From Pestalotiopsis fici W106-1 (taxonomy: Eukaryota > Ascomycota > Sordariomycetes > Amphisphaeriales > Sporocadaceae), in assembly GCF_000516985.1 (NCBI RefSeq), contig NW_006917097.1:1240001-1304000 (forward strand): a DNA stretch of 64,000 nt. Reading direction: 5' to 3'. Each line of letters opens with the position of its first letter. Position 1 is the stretch's first letter. Below are positions 46,901-58,157 of this stretch, piece by piece. The position numbers were made by a program, and so were the translations under genes. The notes beneath the pieces are model-generated. The model had not been told where the DNA came from. It saw nothing but the letters and a program-made list of their open reading frames with translations, and did not search any database.

Positions 46901-47500
46901 TGCTCGCCATTCAAAATATTACTGCACACAGTACTTGCCTTGAGTGAATTCTCGTGGCCCAGTGAATATTTGTCCCGCGCCGAGACCCTTGGCATCCTGA
47001 TGAATACTCACATGGGTCAACGGGGTATTTCTGAGGGTGTCCATGTACAAGTAATACGGCTGTTCACCTTTGAAAAGCTCGGATTGTCACATAGCTGTTG
47101 CAGCCGCGTCAAAAATGACCGGCGACGGTATCGTTCATCTTACGGCTTGTCTTCTCCACGTGAAGAAGAAGATGCACGAGAAATGATGGAGGAGGACGGG
47201 GACCTACTTCGCCAACTAGATGAGCTGATGGTCGAGTTTGAACTGGAGTATACTCGTTCATGTGAAAGCCTACAGGAGTTCCTTGAAGGTTACTGGACAC
47301 GAAGGATGGACGGTGTTCTGAATGCATTGAGCAAGAGCACCATGAGTGCTCAACAGCGAAGCGCGGCTGAAGACGTAGGTGTCATTTGGGAAACAGGCAA
47401 GATTTCCGCGAAAAGATCGACACGAGGCCCAAAGGAAGATTCATCTCTCCTTCGTCTCGGTCAGTTCGAGTACTGGGCAAAGACAATAGATGGATTGTAG
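43971..47500 (+). CDS. Fungal STAND-type N-terminal domain protein without NTPase domain
   Basis: Five exons: 43971-44419, 44477-45461, 45517-45614, 45668-45888, 45954-47500, 1099 residues with consistent phase. The start MADPISLVGTAVGVASFALQLYFG followed by a helical bundle is the N-terminal domain found on fungal NLR-like (STAND) proteins. A second helical stretch (residues ~165-270) is followed by a Cys/His stretch CTCAHTHPKW. No Walker A/B NTPase motif is present. The C-terminal half is helical and may contain degenerate ankyrin-like units (AAIQERDYEKLQEALCKNP, VLQPLLDLGI, MEWFLDHGI), with a compact Cys cluster CGCHCSPAGCSPF near residue 890. Relatives act in heterokaryon incompatibility or defence; function here is inferred only. 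Confidence 0.72.
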
Positions 47501-48600
47501 AGATGGCGTTAGGAACAGTACCGGTGTGAGAGCTGACGCCTTTTGATATAACACCTCCTTGATTGATGCCTGAATAATCGCATTACAAAAGTCATTCTAT
47601 GCCGTACTGACGTGCGTTCAAATATAGCAAGTGTCTGATTCCACCTCTGAAGAAACACTTAGATTGCAAATAATACATCCAGATACCTAGTAGTCAGCCA
47701 AGTCGTCTCGGCAATACAATACTACTCTGAGTAGACAGAGTCTACCTCAACAATCTTTGACAATCAACGCAGGTCAGCACGTATGTTTCCCGCCACATGG
47801 ATTCTAGATATCTTCCTCCTTGTAGGAACAGATAGCGCGCTCGGTGCGGTACCGACCATACACATACGCGGGTGCGTCTGCGCGTATGTAGTAACGGTTA
47901 TCATAATGCTGCGAAAAGGAAGGATCATATTGACAATTCTCTTGGGTACTGATGCGCCACAGTATGGCTGGTTGGTGTGGCACCCTTCGATGTACACTAT
48001 CTTTAATTTTATTCTTTACTTTGGATACTGGTCGAATAGAGTACTTAGTACCTTGGAACTCTTAGATTCAAGTGGTTGCTGCAGTAGCGCCCAGCTATCA
48101 AGCATATCTCAATGATCTTGTTGAAGCCAGCATACCTTGCAAGGAATTCCTTGACAAGCAATCGGGTCTGTCGCCACACATGTGTGGACTTGAGGTGCGT
48201 GCTACTGAAAGCGGGAGGCGAGGGAGGTGATTGGTGATTGGCGACTGCCTATGAAGCTTCATGGAGCATCAGCCGTTCATTGTTGCTAATGAACCACCTT
48301 AAATGTGCTGTCATTAAGGTATCTATCTACGGACCTGTGCGCGCGGGCAAGCGATTTCGCGCTGGCTGCCCTTTTCACACTCAGCCCTACAGCTCGGTCG
48401 CAAGCTAAATCGCGCCGCATCTGATGGGCTTCCGTCATCAGGCAGGGATCGGCATGCCACACGGTACAGATTTTACGGCACAGTACACTCAGTCCTGCCA
48501 ATAACTTGTTCCATGATATTTATTTTCTTATAAAACGAGACTTAAATGCCTACCTCATTCATTATCTGAAATCCAAAATGTCTGCACAAACCACTCAATC
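47501..48600. other. Intergenic with one arm of an inverted repeat
   Basis: About 1.1 kb. The stretch 47947-48034 is the reverse complement of 49170-49312 apart from an insertion. Small frames here overlap the repeat and are not called. Confidence 0.55.
47947..48034 (+). repeat. Inverted repeat, left arm
   Basis: Reads tactgatgcgccacagtatg, then a ggttggtgtggcacccttcg stretch, then an AT-rich part ending atactggtcg. Its reverse complement is found at 49170-49312. The arms are about 1.1 kb apart and enclose the small membrane-protein gene. Confidence 0.75.
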
Positions 48601-48867
48601 ATGTCACCATCGCTATCCCTCTCCCCGGAAGTGGTGTTGGGAATTGCCATCGGCATACCCTCTCTCGTGATGGCCCTGGTCTCACTGTATCTCGGCTATC
48701 TCTCCTTCGTCCACACACGACTAACAACACGAGGCTATACGCCAGATCCAATGCCTCTGCTTCCACGGCACAGTGGAGATTTAGAATTGCCAGAATACCC
48801 GCACCTCGAAACATCCATACCCGATAGTCCACTACTTTTGCCGACTTTTCCCTCTTCTCAAGCCTGA
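48601..48867 (+). CDS. Small single-helix membrane protein, hypothetical
   Basis: 88 residues, no intron. One long hydrophobic segment (VVLGIAIGIPSLVMALVSLYLGYLSF, here split around residues 10-37) follows a short Ser-rich N-terminus. The C-terminal half is Pro-rich and acidic (MPLLPRHSGDLELPEYPHLE). This pattern of a short N-terminus, a single helix, and a Pro/Ser tail occurs in many fungal orphan genes, but I recognise no family. The gene lies inside the 47947-49312 inverted repeat, and a copy missing most of the coding part is at about 53030-53340. Confidence 0.5.
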   Translation: MSPSLSLSPEVVLGIAIGIPSLVMALVSLYLGYLSFVHTRLTTRGYTPDPMPLLPRHSGDLELPEYPHLETSIPDSPLLLPTFPSSQA

Positions 48868-49861
48868 GTCTTTGTATAACCATAGACAGAGCGAGTAGCT
48901 CGGGCACGACCGTATGTACTTCGTATACTCAACTTCGGATCCCCGTTGATTGGACATTCTTTCTAATATGTATAACTTCACAGCAGCCAAGCCATGCGCC
49001 ATTAGAACGTCTGAGCAACAAAGAGGTGTATAGGAGTGCGAAAGCCGCACTATGTCAGGATCTATGATACAAAACTTCAAGCTTGGCGTTTTCCTCAATG
49101 CCCCTTTGGCCTCAATAGACGCAGTTGGGTGTGTGTGTCTTTCGGCGAACAACACATTTGTAGATGATACGACCAGTATCTGAAATAAAGAGTAAAATTA
49201 AAGATGGTCTACATCTACGAAAATAATGTGTGAACAAACAGACTTGATCAACCCTTCCCGTTGTGTCACCCGAAGGGTGCCACACAACCAGCCACACTGT
49301 GGCGCATCAGTAGAATTGATTTTGCCTCAGGGTCAAATGAATATAGACTTTCTTCTTCTTTTCCCCCTGCCCCCCTTAAGGCATTGCTATACCACTATTT
49401 TCTGTATCAACATGTACCCACATATGAACACTTGACAAAAATTGAATCTGGGTCCATATCTAGCTCCCGAGATACTTTATCGAGATAACAGGATTGCCAA
49501 TTATCATGGTAAAGTCATCTGCAGTCGCTAACTAGGCAGTATTTTGCTATTGCTGGTTGATGGCCCTTTGATGGCTGAGTATTGAACCCCACATCCTACA
49601 GGAAAAGGAAGGAATACAACAATCCGATCGGCGCTATCCCTGTGGCCTGATTTGTGCGCGCCCAAGTTGACGCATCTACAATATTCGGTATGAATGCGAT
49701 GCTATGACTCCCCGTTGGAAGTATGGTTTACTACCATAGCGCTGATGATAAAAGTCAGCAGCCACTCCACCCGGCCAGAGGGTATATACTACATACAGGC
49801 TACTAGGCTCCCTGCACACTTGGCAATATCAGGTATTTCATGTCAGCTTGATCCCTTTACT
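48868..49861. other. Intergenic with right arm of inverted repeat
   Basis: About 1 kb downstream of the small gene. The 48890-49130 part is similar to 53110-53340. The right arm of the inverted repeat is at 49170-49312. No gene seen. Confidence 0.55.
49170..49312 (-). repeat. Inverted repeat, right arm
   Basis: Contains cgaccagtat, an AT-rich stretch (taaaattaaagatggtctac), an insertion of about 40 bases, then cgaagggtgccacacaacca and gccacactgtggcgcatcag. Apart from the insertion, this is the reverse complement of 47947-48034 with a few substitutions. Confidence 0.75.
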
Positions 49862-50014
49862 ATGAAAGTCGCAGCTGGGTTATTTTTTTTCTGTTCTTTC
49901 TTGTCTTTATCTAGCAGCTTTGTGTTGTCGTTGCCAGTAAGACGGGTCGTGGGATTAGCAGACGTGAGCTCTAAAAATTCCACTGGTGGGTGTCCCGCAA
50001 TTAGGTATAAATAG
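49862..50014 (+). CDS. Possible signal-peptide exon or small secreted protein
   Basis: An ATG at 49862 opens a 50-residue frame with a strong signal sequence (MKVAAGLFFFCSFLSLSSSF), then a basic VRRVV and a short Ser/Gly/Cys tail. It may be a free-standing small secreted peptide or the first exon of the Thr-rich glycoprotein downstream, which otherwise lacks a signal peptide. A gtataa donor-like site lies near its end. The join could not be resolved. Confidence 0.3.
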   Translation: MKVAAGLFFFCSFLSLSSSFVLSLPVRRVVGLADVSSKNSTGGCPAIRYK

Positions 50015-50530
50015 CGGATAGTCGACCCTTTCACAAGAACAACAATCAGCCGAACCACTAGTCTCCAGGCATTGGTCAGTCAAGTGTTGATAACGTCCCG
50101 AAACGAGTCGAGTTCATCTCTGGACAACAAACATGTTTCTCATTCCAATAGTGGCGTACACGGATGCTCCTCAGCCCTATTTCTGTTGCGTGTTTAGGTA
50201 CATGCCGATGCGGCCTGTCGTCCTAAATCGTTGCTTTTTTTCTTCATGGTCATAGTGATGATATACGGCTGGTATGCTAGCCCCATCAAACAAGGTTCGG
50301 GTAACGCATCCGGGTTGACTTGCTCAAGTTTTGCGGCGGATGAAAAAATTAGAGTCACGCGAGAAAAATTAGGAATATCATTAAAGAAAATGCCAACTTT
50401 TCTGTCTTGTTAGCCAGCCATATATACTGATTCAATCAACCACCTGGTACTTGACCACATCATTGTTCAGACCTTTTACTTCTGTCTGAATGAAAAGTGG
50501 AAACATTACTGGCGCTCTATACTCGCAACG

Positions 50531-52982
50531 ATGTCAGTAACCATCTTCCCAACATTGATCGATTCATGTGATCTTCCTTACTACTCCAGTCTGAGCGCCT
50601 TGATCGCTACAGATGAAGCCGTTCAGTCCTTCTGCACTTCAGTGTTCTCCATAACAGCGCCTACAACCACGACAAGTAGGTCGACCAGCTGTATCTCATA
50701 TGGTGGAAAGCAATAGCTAATATGGCTTCTATAGCCTTCATGGAAGATGCAGCAACCACTATAACCGTTACTGTCATTAACACATCTACCACGACAGCGA
50801 TTGCAACCACCACGGGTAAGTCTGAAATATTATTTTGCATGCCCATGTACACATTTCACGCACAGAAATTGATCTAAAGCATCTTGTCTTTTTTCAAGTC
50901 CCATGTCCCTCTCAATAAGTCTCACGCAAGCTCATGCTTACCGTTCTGATGTATCCCAGATGAAGAAACAGACATTGCGACTGTGACAGAGACCCCTGTT
51001 ACACAGACAACCACGACAACAACAACATCTACTGAGACAGTGAGACCATTTGTGTTCTTTTCTCTCTCTTCTTTATCCTTTTTTACTTCCCCATGCTGGG
51101 TTTATTCACCATGCAGTATTATGGTAAAATATCACAGTCAGCTGTAAAGGTAGCTGATAATCCATTCCCTAAAAACAGTATACCATAACCAACACAGAGA
51201 CGGAAACGGAGACAAGAACGGATACTACCACGACACCGGGTACACAAACTGTTTGCTTCATGGAATCCCCTACCATGAAAAGGCGAGATAGTCACAGAGC
51301 TGGGTGCAAGGGTATTGAGGCCACACGTCCTCTTCTGGGCTATCCCAAGCAAACCTTGCACGGCCTAAGCGGCTGGAATCTCCACAGAGGCCATGATTCA
51401 GATGACCTATATCGTGGTAACAGTGAAGCGGGTAGAGGAGGCGAAAACGACAGTCAAAGAAACAACAGTGGCTACAGCTATAGTAGTGGAAAAGATGATG
51501 ATACAGCTTATCATGACGATGCGAGTCATGGCGATGGTGCGGGCCACAGTCTGCAGAGTAATGGAGGTGGCCACACTGGCCATGATGATTTGGGTGATGG
51601 TAGGAATCCAGACTATGAAAGAGGACGAAGAATCGGTCAAGACAGGAGTGGAGTTTCACACGGCAACAGCGATACTGATTTTTCTCGGGCACAAGACACT
51701 CAGCAGCACAGCATTGATGGATACATGGCGCAATACGGCTCATTTATCAGTGCTTCTGATGCTATTGGCTCCACCAAATCCACACAAGCGACTTCTTCCA
51801 CGGGTATTCAAACAAATACGGATAATCCGACCTTTGATTCAAGCACTGCGACCAAGACTACTACACCCAACGAAACAGTTTCTTCTATCAGCACTCAGAC
51901 AAACACGGATAATCCGACTTTCGAATCAAGCACTGCGACCAAGACTACTACACCCAACGAAACAGTTTCTTCTATCAGCATTCAGACAAACACGGATAAT
52001 CCGACTTTCGAATCAAGCACTGCGACCAAGACTACTACACCCAACGAAACAGTTTCCTCTATTAGCACTCAGACAAACACGGATGACCCGACTTCCGAGT
52101 CAAGCACTGCAATTAAGACTACCGCATCAACAGAAACAGTTTCCTCAATCAGCACTCAGACAAACACGGATGACCCGACTTCCGAGTCAAGCACTACGAC
52201 CCAGACCAACACGCCATCTCTGGACCTGACCATATGCAGCTGTATTGCAACTACAATCACGGAGACCACAACAGAAACCGGCCCTACTTCAACGAACACT
52301 GTGACTAGTACTTCTACCGAGACGGCATCAACCTCTACTGATACGACCACAACCACTGTCTCTAGCACAACAACAGTGACTCCAACAACGACAAGTACTG
52401 CTGAAGCCACGGATACTACAAGTACATCAGTAATACTGACGGCGATAATGACAACGACTACGACTACGACCACAACAGCTGCCTTTACCACGACAAGTCT
52501 GCAGTCTGGTGCTTACACAGCTCCGGCGCCGGTACGTTTGCTCAACCACCCTAGATCCCAACACGGCATGTTTTCATCAAAGATGGGCGCAGCTTGGCTG
52601 TGGGGTCGTGTGAGATTGTGTGATAGATTGTAAAAAGAAAATACACCCATGAATGGTGTAAATGAAGCTGACGTTACTTTTCCTATTTTAGGGCGGGGAC
52701 GGGTGTGGATGTACATTTCTCATTGTATGTGATGGCCATCCACGAGATACACCCTACTCCCGGACGTACGCCGCGGCGACCAACTACCTCATGTGCATCG
52801 ACGAATGCAACCACGATATCTTTTGCCAATTGAGTGCTTTTTCCCCTGACGACAAGATATGCTACATCGTTGGCACAACAAACCTCTACCATGTCCCTGA
52901 AACCAGTATTCTCAACCTAGCCTACAGGTCATCATGTACAAGCACGCAGCAGATCAATCCCCGATGTACTACTGTTACGTAG
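50531..52982 (+). CDS. Thr/Ser-rich surface glycoprotein with 29-residue repeats and PAN/Apple-like C-terminus
   Basis: Exons that keep phase: 50531-50675, 50735-50815, 50960-51039, 51179-52531, 52692-52982 (649 residues from this ATG; a signal exon may lie upstream). An N-terminal segment with SALIATDEAVQSFC is followed by Thr-rich exons (TVTETPVTQTTTTTTTSTET). A hydrophilic stretch with many Asp, Gly and His comes next. Then come five tandem 29-residue units of the form QTNTDNPTFESSTATKTTTP + NETVSSIS(T/I). A poly-Thr region leads to a Cys-rich end (CGCTFLIVCDGHP, MCIDECNHDIFCQLSAF, ICYIVG) resembling the PAN/Apple-like fold of fungal wall proteins. Heavy O-glycosylation and a cell-wall or secreted place are likely. 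The true start is uncertain. Confidence 0.6.
51809..52243 (+). repeat. Five tandem 87-bp coding repeats
   Basis: Unit of 87 bp (29 codons) starting caaacaaatacgg or cagacaaacacgg. Units 1-3 are nearly identical at the base level; units 4-5 have diverged (TDDPTSESS). This pattern suggests recent unequal crossing-over in the first three. Confidence 0.85.
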
Positions 52983-53029
52983 GTATGGAGCCGGCTGACT
53001 ATATGAGGCAAGAAAAGCTGGTGTTATTT

Positions 53030-53340
53030 GGAATCCGAATGTCTGTAGAAACCACTCAATCATGTCATCATCTCAATTCATCACGTCTGAGTGTCACGAA
53101 TCAGAGTGAGTGGTCCTAGCACAATCGCATATACTTTGTAAACTCAATTTCGAATCCCAGTTTATGGAACGTTCTATCTGATATGTACAAGTTTACAACA
53201 GCCAAGCCATGTGCCATTGTTTGAGCGTCAAGGGGGTGCATGGGAATACGAATAGTGCACTCTATTAGGACCTACGATACTTCTCTCATAGCTTGGCATT
53301 TTTCCTCAATGGCCCCGTGGTCTCAATTGATGCATTAGGG
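53030..53340 (+). pseudogene. Truncated duplicate of the 48.6-kb small-gene segment
   Basis: Starts ggaatccgaatgtctgtaga, then aaccactcaatcatgtcatc, matching the leader of the gene at 48601. The coding part is almost entirely missing, and the 3' flank resumes near 53100 (ctgagt...actttgtaaactcaatttcg, then acagccaagccatgtgccat), matching 48867-49100. It looks like a segmental copy with an internal deletion of about 230 bp. No protein is expected. Confidence 0.7.
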
Positions 53341-54348
53341 AATTGGTACCTTCAAATACGGCGAAAATACTTGTAGAGTTGTTGTGCTTGAGGTTTATGA
53401 ACAGTGGACAAAAGATGAATCCGAATCTCGAGATAACTGGTTCGAGAATAACAAAAGTCATGTACGATCATCCACTATGAATACAAGCGTCTTCTTCGCA
53501 CTTTACGGCATTGCGATTGAATTTTGCTGCACGTTTACAACAAGCCATTATTAAAACAATACCAATCAGCTGCACAAGCCAGGCAAGAAGATATGTGTGT
53601 TTGCAGTGTATGCTATCGCATATTGATCGGCTCGAGTTGATAGAATTGATACGCGGGTTATACTGGACTGCGGATGAGCGATGATGTGCTTGCGAAACGC
53701 GCCCATCGACGAGCGCCACATTACTCACTATGCAGCTAGCTGCCGCAAATAGTTGTATACTGGTGCCTAGGGAGGTATTAAGGCTCTACGTGGGATTCAA
53801 GGCAACGTATTTCCCAAATCTTGCATTCGCAAGAATAAATCAAGTCTATTATTAGCAGGAATTGACTTGATCTATTGGTACCTAGCAGCTTGCAAAAGGC
53901 AGCCTGGAGCATCGAAAAGCCCCACCGGACAGTTTTCTTGGGCGTTTGACTGTATTGAAACCCATGTAGAACCAAATGATTTTCCATATTCAAGGATATT
54001 ATGAGTTGAAATCTTGTCGCTGAAGCCTCAGACATTTGCGGCGTTGACATTGGAGTATGATCAAAGATCGCGTGCGAGTGTCACATGGACCACTTACACT
54101 AGATCGGTGGTTGACTCCAAAAATGCGAGGTGCCATCCGTATTCGTACAGAACCCCGCGGCGGCTTTGCTGAAACGCGGAAGGGCCAACCGATGATGCCT
54201 GGAACGACCAGGTCATAGATAATACAATCATTCCCATCTGTCCTTTGCCAACCCTGGTTTCGGCGTCCATGATTTCATCTCTTTCCTGGAATTTCACAAC
54301 AACACCTAGCGTTAGATAGACCTGCACCCTCATCTCCCAAAGTAAATC
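53341..54348. other. Intergenic, no gene seen
   Basis: About 1 kb. The first 130 bp may still belong to the duplicated segment (tatgaacagtggacaaaaga is similar to 49421-49442). The remainder is the promoter region of the hydrolase. Confidence 0.5.
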
Positions 54349-55548
54349 ATGGCGACAGAAACATCATCACCACACCCGCAGTCGGACCTCTCGACTCGGT
54401 TGTATAATGGTTTCTCTATATACGCCATACAAGGCATAATTTCGCCCATCCGGTGGTTTAGAGGCTGGAACGAATGGATGTGGCCCACCGGCGTGGCGCC
54501 AAATTTCATCAAGACCTATGAATGTCGACCATATTTACCAACTCGGTGAGCATTCATGTCGCCCTGATGTCTGCTGTGCAAGATCTTGCTAAAATCATGG
54601 AGCATCTTCTTTCCCAAGGATTACGATCAGACTTCTCCAGAAAACTTGCCTTTGCTTTTCAGTATCCATGGCGGCGGGTTCTGCATTGGTGGGCCAGAGG
54701 ATGACGACCGTCTGAATAGGCGCTTTGCCGATGAGTACAAATTTCTGGTGGTTGAGCTCAACTATCGAAAGGCACCTTGGTATCCCTTTCCTACAGCAGT
54801 GTACGACCTGGAGGCTCTGATGCTCGCGGTTATCGCCGATGAGAGTCTGCCCATTGACAAGTCCCGCGTGGCCATCACCGGCTATTCGGCGGGTGGCAAT
54901 CTCACCCTCAGCGTGGCCCAGTTGCCAAGTATCCGCGAGCAGGTCAAGCCCTCGGCGTTGCTCCCCGTGTACGCGGCCACGGACATGGAGGTTCCGACCA
55001 GCGAACGCCTGAAGAGGCGCTACTACAAGCCCGAACTACGACCCAGTGCTCGAGGTTTGCCGACTGATTTCCTAGCCACAATGTCACCAATTTTCAAATG
55101 GAGCTACGTCAACCCAGGACAGGACCTAAAGGATCCTCTGCTGTCGCCAATTCACGCAGCACGCGAGACGCTCCCGCCAAATATCTATGTAGTGGCGGCT
55201 GAACTGGACCAGCTGGGTCACGAGAACTGGCGACTGGCCTGCAAGCTGGCCGGTCGCTCTGAACCTACCCCCGACAACACCGTCGGACAGAAACTTCCGG
55301 CAAAACAGGAGGGGACCCTCATTTTGGATGACGAGCGCTTTGCATGGCAGCAAGATGGACCAGACGGCAGCATACGGTGGCTGCTTATACCTGACCAGAT
55401 CCACGGCTTTGATCATATGCCTCCCAGGTGGTTTAAACACCTTCCTTCGTGGGAGGACGCGCAGACCAAGACGGAGCAGTATCAAAAGTTGCTGGCAGAG
55501 TGGCTTCACCAGGTTGTCTGGAAGAACTCGGGAGCCAGATCAGAATAG
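54349..55548 (+). CDS. Alpha/beta hydrolase, HSL-type esterase/lipase
   Basis: Two exons, 54349-54545 and 54603-55548, 380 residues. The join restores PTR|IFFPKDYD in frame. The HGGGFCIGG oxyanion-hole motif lies near residue 90. The nucleophile elbow is GYSAGG, and the late IPDQIHGFDHMP supplies the likely catalytic His, with an Asp expected in YVVAAELDQLGHE. The order and the HGGG motif place it in the hormone-sensitive-lipase (family IV) group, which hydrolyses short acyl esters in the cytosol. No signal peptide. A hydrophobic patch (YNGFSIYAIQGIISPIRWF) near the N-terminus could be a membrane-associating cap. Confidence 0.85.
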
Positions 55549-58157
55549 TGTCAACTGGTTTGTAACGTCTTCGAGTCCCGTTATCCACGTACTTGGCAAT
55601 CGCGGGGATGTTGTGGGAGGGAAGTGTTGCACTGGTGGTGCTGATTATCCGTGTACACCGAGTCGAAGTCGCAAGACGGGAGCAGTTTGGGCCTTCTGAG
55701 CTTTTATTTGGTAACAAGCAGCTGCAACTATTCAGGTTTCTCTCTAAACATGTCTGTGCTCGAAAGATATGTCGCAGTGCCCAATGCCACGGCCGTTGGT
55801 CTCATTTTTACGAGTGATGTTTCTTCCAGTGCGGGTCTCAATTGTTTCCCCGTTATAATCAAGTTGCTAATCTGATCTTGTCTTGGTATGCGATGACTTT
55901 TCCTGGAATCCATTGGCGCTCGACTCATGAGATGCTCGATGTGGATGAGATAATGGGATTAGGTTAGCTAATATGTATACTCTATGGGATTCCTTTGTTC
56001 TCCGCAAGGAATGCGTTTGATTATGGTTGACACGAGAGAGATGGTTGGATAGGTGTAGCTCCCAGCGTCGCTGGCACTGAGAGGCAATGGGCCAAGGCGC
56101 CAGGGCTCAAGGCGCACTGGAACCTTGAGAGGACGGACCGAAGCGAGGGGGGTCCCTTGTCAACCAGGAGACCCTGATCAAGTTGGACTGTTACAGTGGG
56201 CATCCCCAGCCACTGGTTTGACTGGTTGGGCAAATAGTCAATCAGAAATGATTATCGTGTTGCTTCATCTGAGTGACCAGTCAGCTGAGAAATCCTCTCA
56301 GGTGGGCATTCATTGTGTGTTGTCAGATTGATTTTGTGCTGCCTTTATGAATGCACAATGGCTTGAAAGGAGGCCAATGAGTTGACAGGCGTGCATATTG
56401 TTGGAGGTCATTGTGACTGCACATGTGTTTTTTTTTTGTTGGGTCACTGAATAACCAAGCATAGGGAGCCATGCCGACGTCATCACGCGTCCCGTCTTTT
56501 AAGCTCCCGACAGCCACGAGATCGGCCCCGCAATGGATCGTGGTGGCATTGGTCCGTGAGTAACCTGTCACTGGAAGCCCAAGAATGAGGATAGATCTGA
56601 AAAGACAAAGAAAGAGACAAGGAATATTCTTTGCCGTTGTCTAGAAAAGTCTTTGGCATGTCACCATGTGCTTCCGCAACACCAAACGAGCCCGTAGGGT
56701 TGCAAGAAAGCAATGACTTTCAGCGCCCAATACTAATAGTAAGCAGATGGATTGCTACTAATCCGGTAGCTAATGTGATGATCTCGCTGCCCATGGGGAT
56801 GGGATCTGGAGCAGAAAAACATGTGCCTTGACAGTATACTAAAAAGTAAATTGTCGATCACCAAGATGAGAGCGTTGCGCAAACTTTGCCGGTGCTTTCT
56901 AGGACCCGAGTACGGCAGTAGTATATCCATGGCTGTTCAGAGCCCAAGGAGTGCCCAACGCAGGGAAAGCCCCAGATCGCCACGCGCAATGCGAAATTGG
57001 ATTTCAGTGTCGAGTTAGTGCGCTACTCTCACCAGCATCGTCGCCCCATCCACAGGAACCATCTAGATCATGTCTCCTGCCATATTGACAGCCAGCAATG
57101 CTCGTTATCGACTCGGGTACCCTACTATCGCGCTGCCATTAATGCTTCGACTGGTTTACAGACTGCCTAGGTACCTACCTAGCCCATGCATCTGGGAGGG
57201 GGTTCGGGAGCCAAACCAAAGGTTGCTTCGCTCGTCCACTTGGTCTCTTTTCATTTCCGGTATCGAACAAGACAAGAACCAAATGGATGGGGTATTCCTC
57301 ATTAGCCAGCCTCCCGATATATTGACAATTGAAAACTTTTCTTTACAATTGACTTTTGTTTGATTTCTTCAACTGTCTGTCATTGTGAAAATAATTCTCA
57401 GTCTGCCTCGACTCAACGTACATCAGAAGGGTGTTACAGTACCTACCTACCTACCTCGTGCTTCCAGAACCAAGCAGTCCGAGGTCACACGCAGTAGGCG
57501 CGGGGTGCGAAAGTCTAAAAAACCTGGAACGTTCGGTACGCTGGATTCTAGATTCTGCCGTTGCGCCCCTCCAATCCGATTCCACCTCTCGACGCTCAGC
57601 CGGAAGAACAACGCATCCCCTTGACACAACCCGTGAATCGACTCGGGGCATTGCATTGATTTGTGTTGAACCTCGAGGCCACTCAAAACCACTCACGAGT
57701 CTCTTGCTGCCTTCTTGCCGTGCTACATCCCAAGGGGTCATCTCTTTCATTAGCACAGACTTGGTGGTATCACTGCTGCGCCCGTCGGCACAGTTAGACA
57801 ACCCCGGCTCCAGCACCTGGTCTACCTAAGGCACTGCCTGCTTCATTAGTCGGGCCACTCCACCCATCCAACATACGCTATCAGCGCCAACCAAACAGAA
57901 CTGGAGACACAACCATCTGGCATTCGAGCCCATACATTACTTCTACTTTACCCCTCTGTCGTCATAGCCGCTATTTCGACCGCTCTACATCCAACTCAAT
58001 CCTTCCCTCCGTCTTCCTTGGCCGGCAGTTTCACTCTACCACATTCAGCATAATCCTTCCGGCAGTTGACTATATACTCTTTCTTCTTATTCATCTACAC
58101 TTATATACCCAAACTATATAGGCCGTATTCCATTTGCGTAACCGTTCTTGTCGCAAC
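55549..58157. other. Long gene-poor stretch
   Basis: About 2.6 kb without a supportable gene. Features: a T-tract at 56427-56437, and a (ACCT)n microsatellite at about 57437-57456. The last 150 bp, with multiple TATA-like stretches (58069-58125), are the promoter of the downstream gene. Confidence 0.5.

Noticed and set aside
47783..48115. 110-residue frame upstream of the small membrane-protein gene
   Set aside because: Runs through the inverted-repeat arm, has no conserved features, and has no matching frame at the other arm.
51393..52229. Independent 278-residue gene in the second frame of the glycoprotein
   Set aside because: The other frame joins in phase to the PAN-like exon and carries the repeat. 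The second frame is kept only as a finding about ancestry.
55549..58157. Several 60-130 residue frames in the gene-poor stretch
   Set aside because: No motifs, no consistent splice partners, and simple-sequence content explain them.
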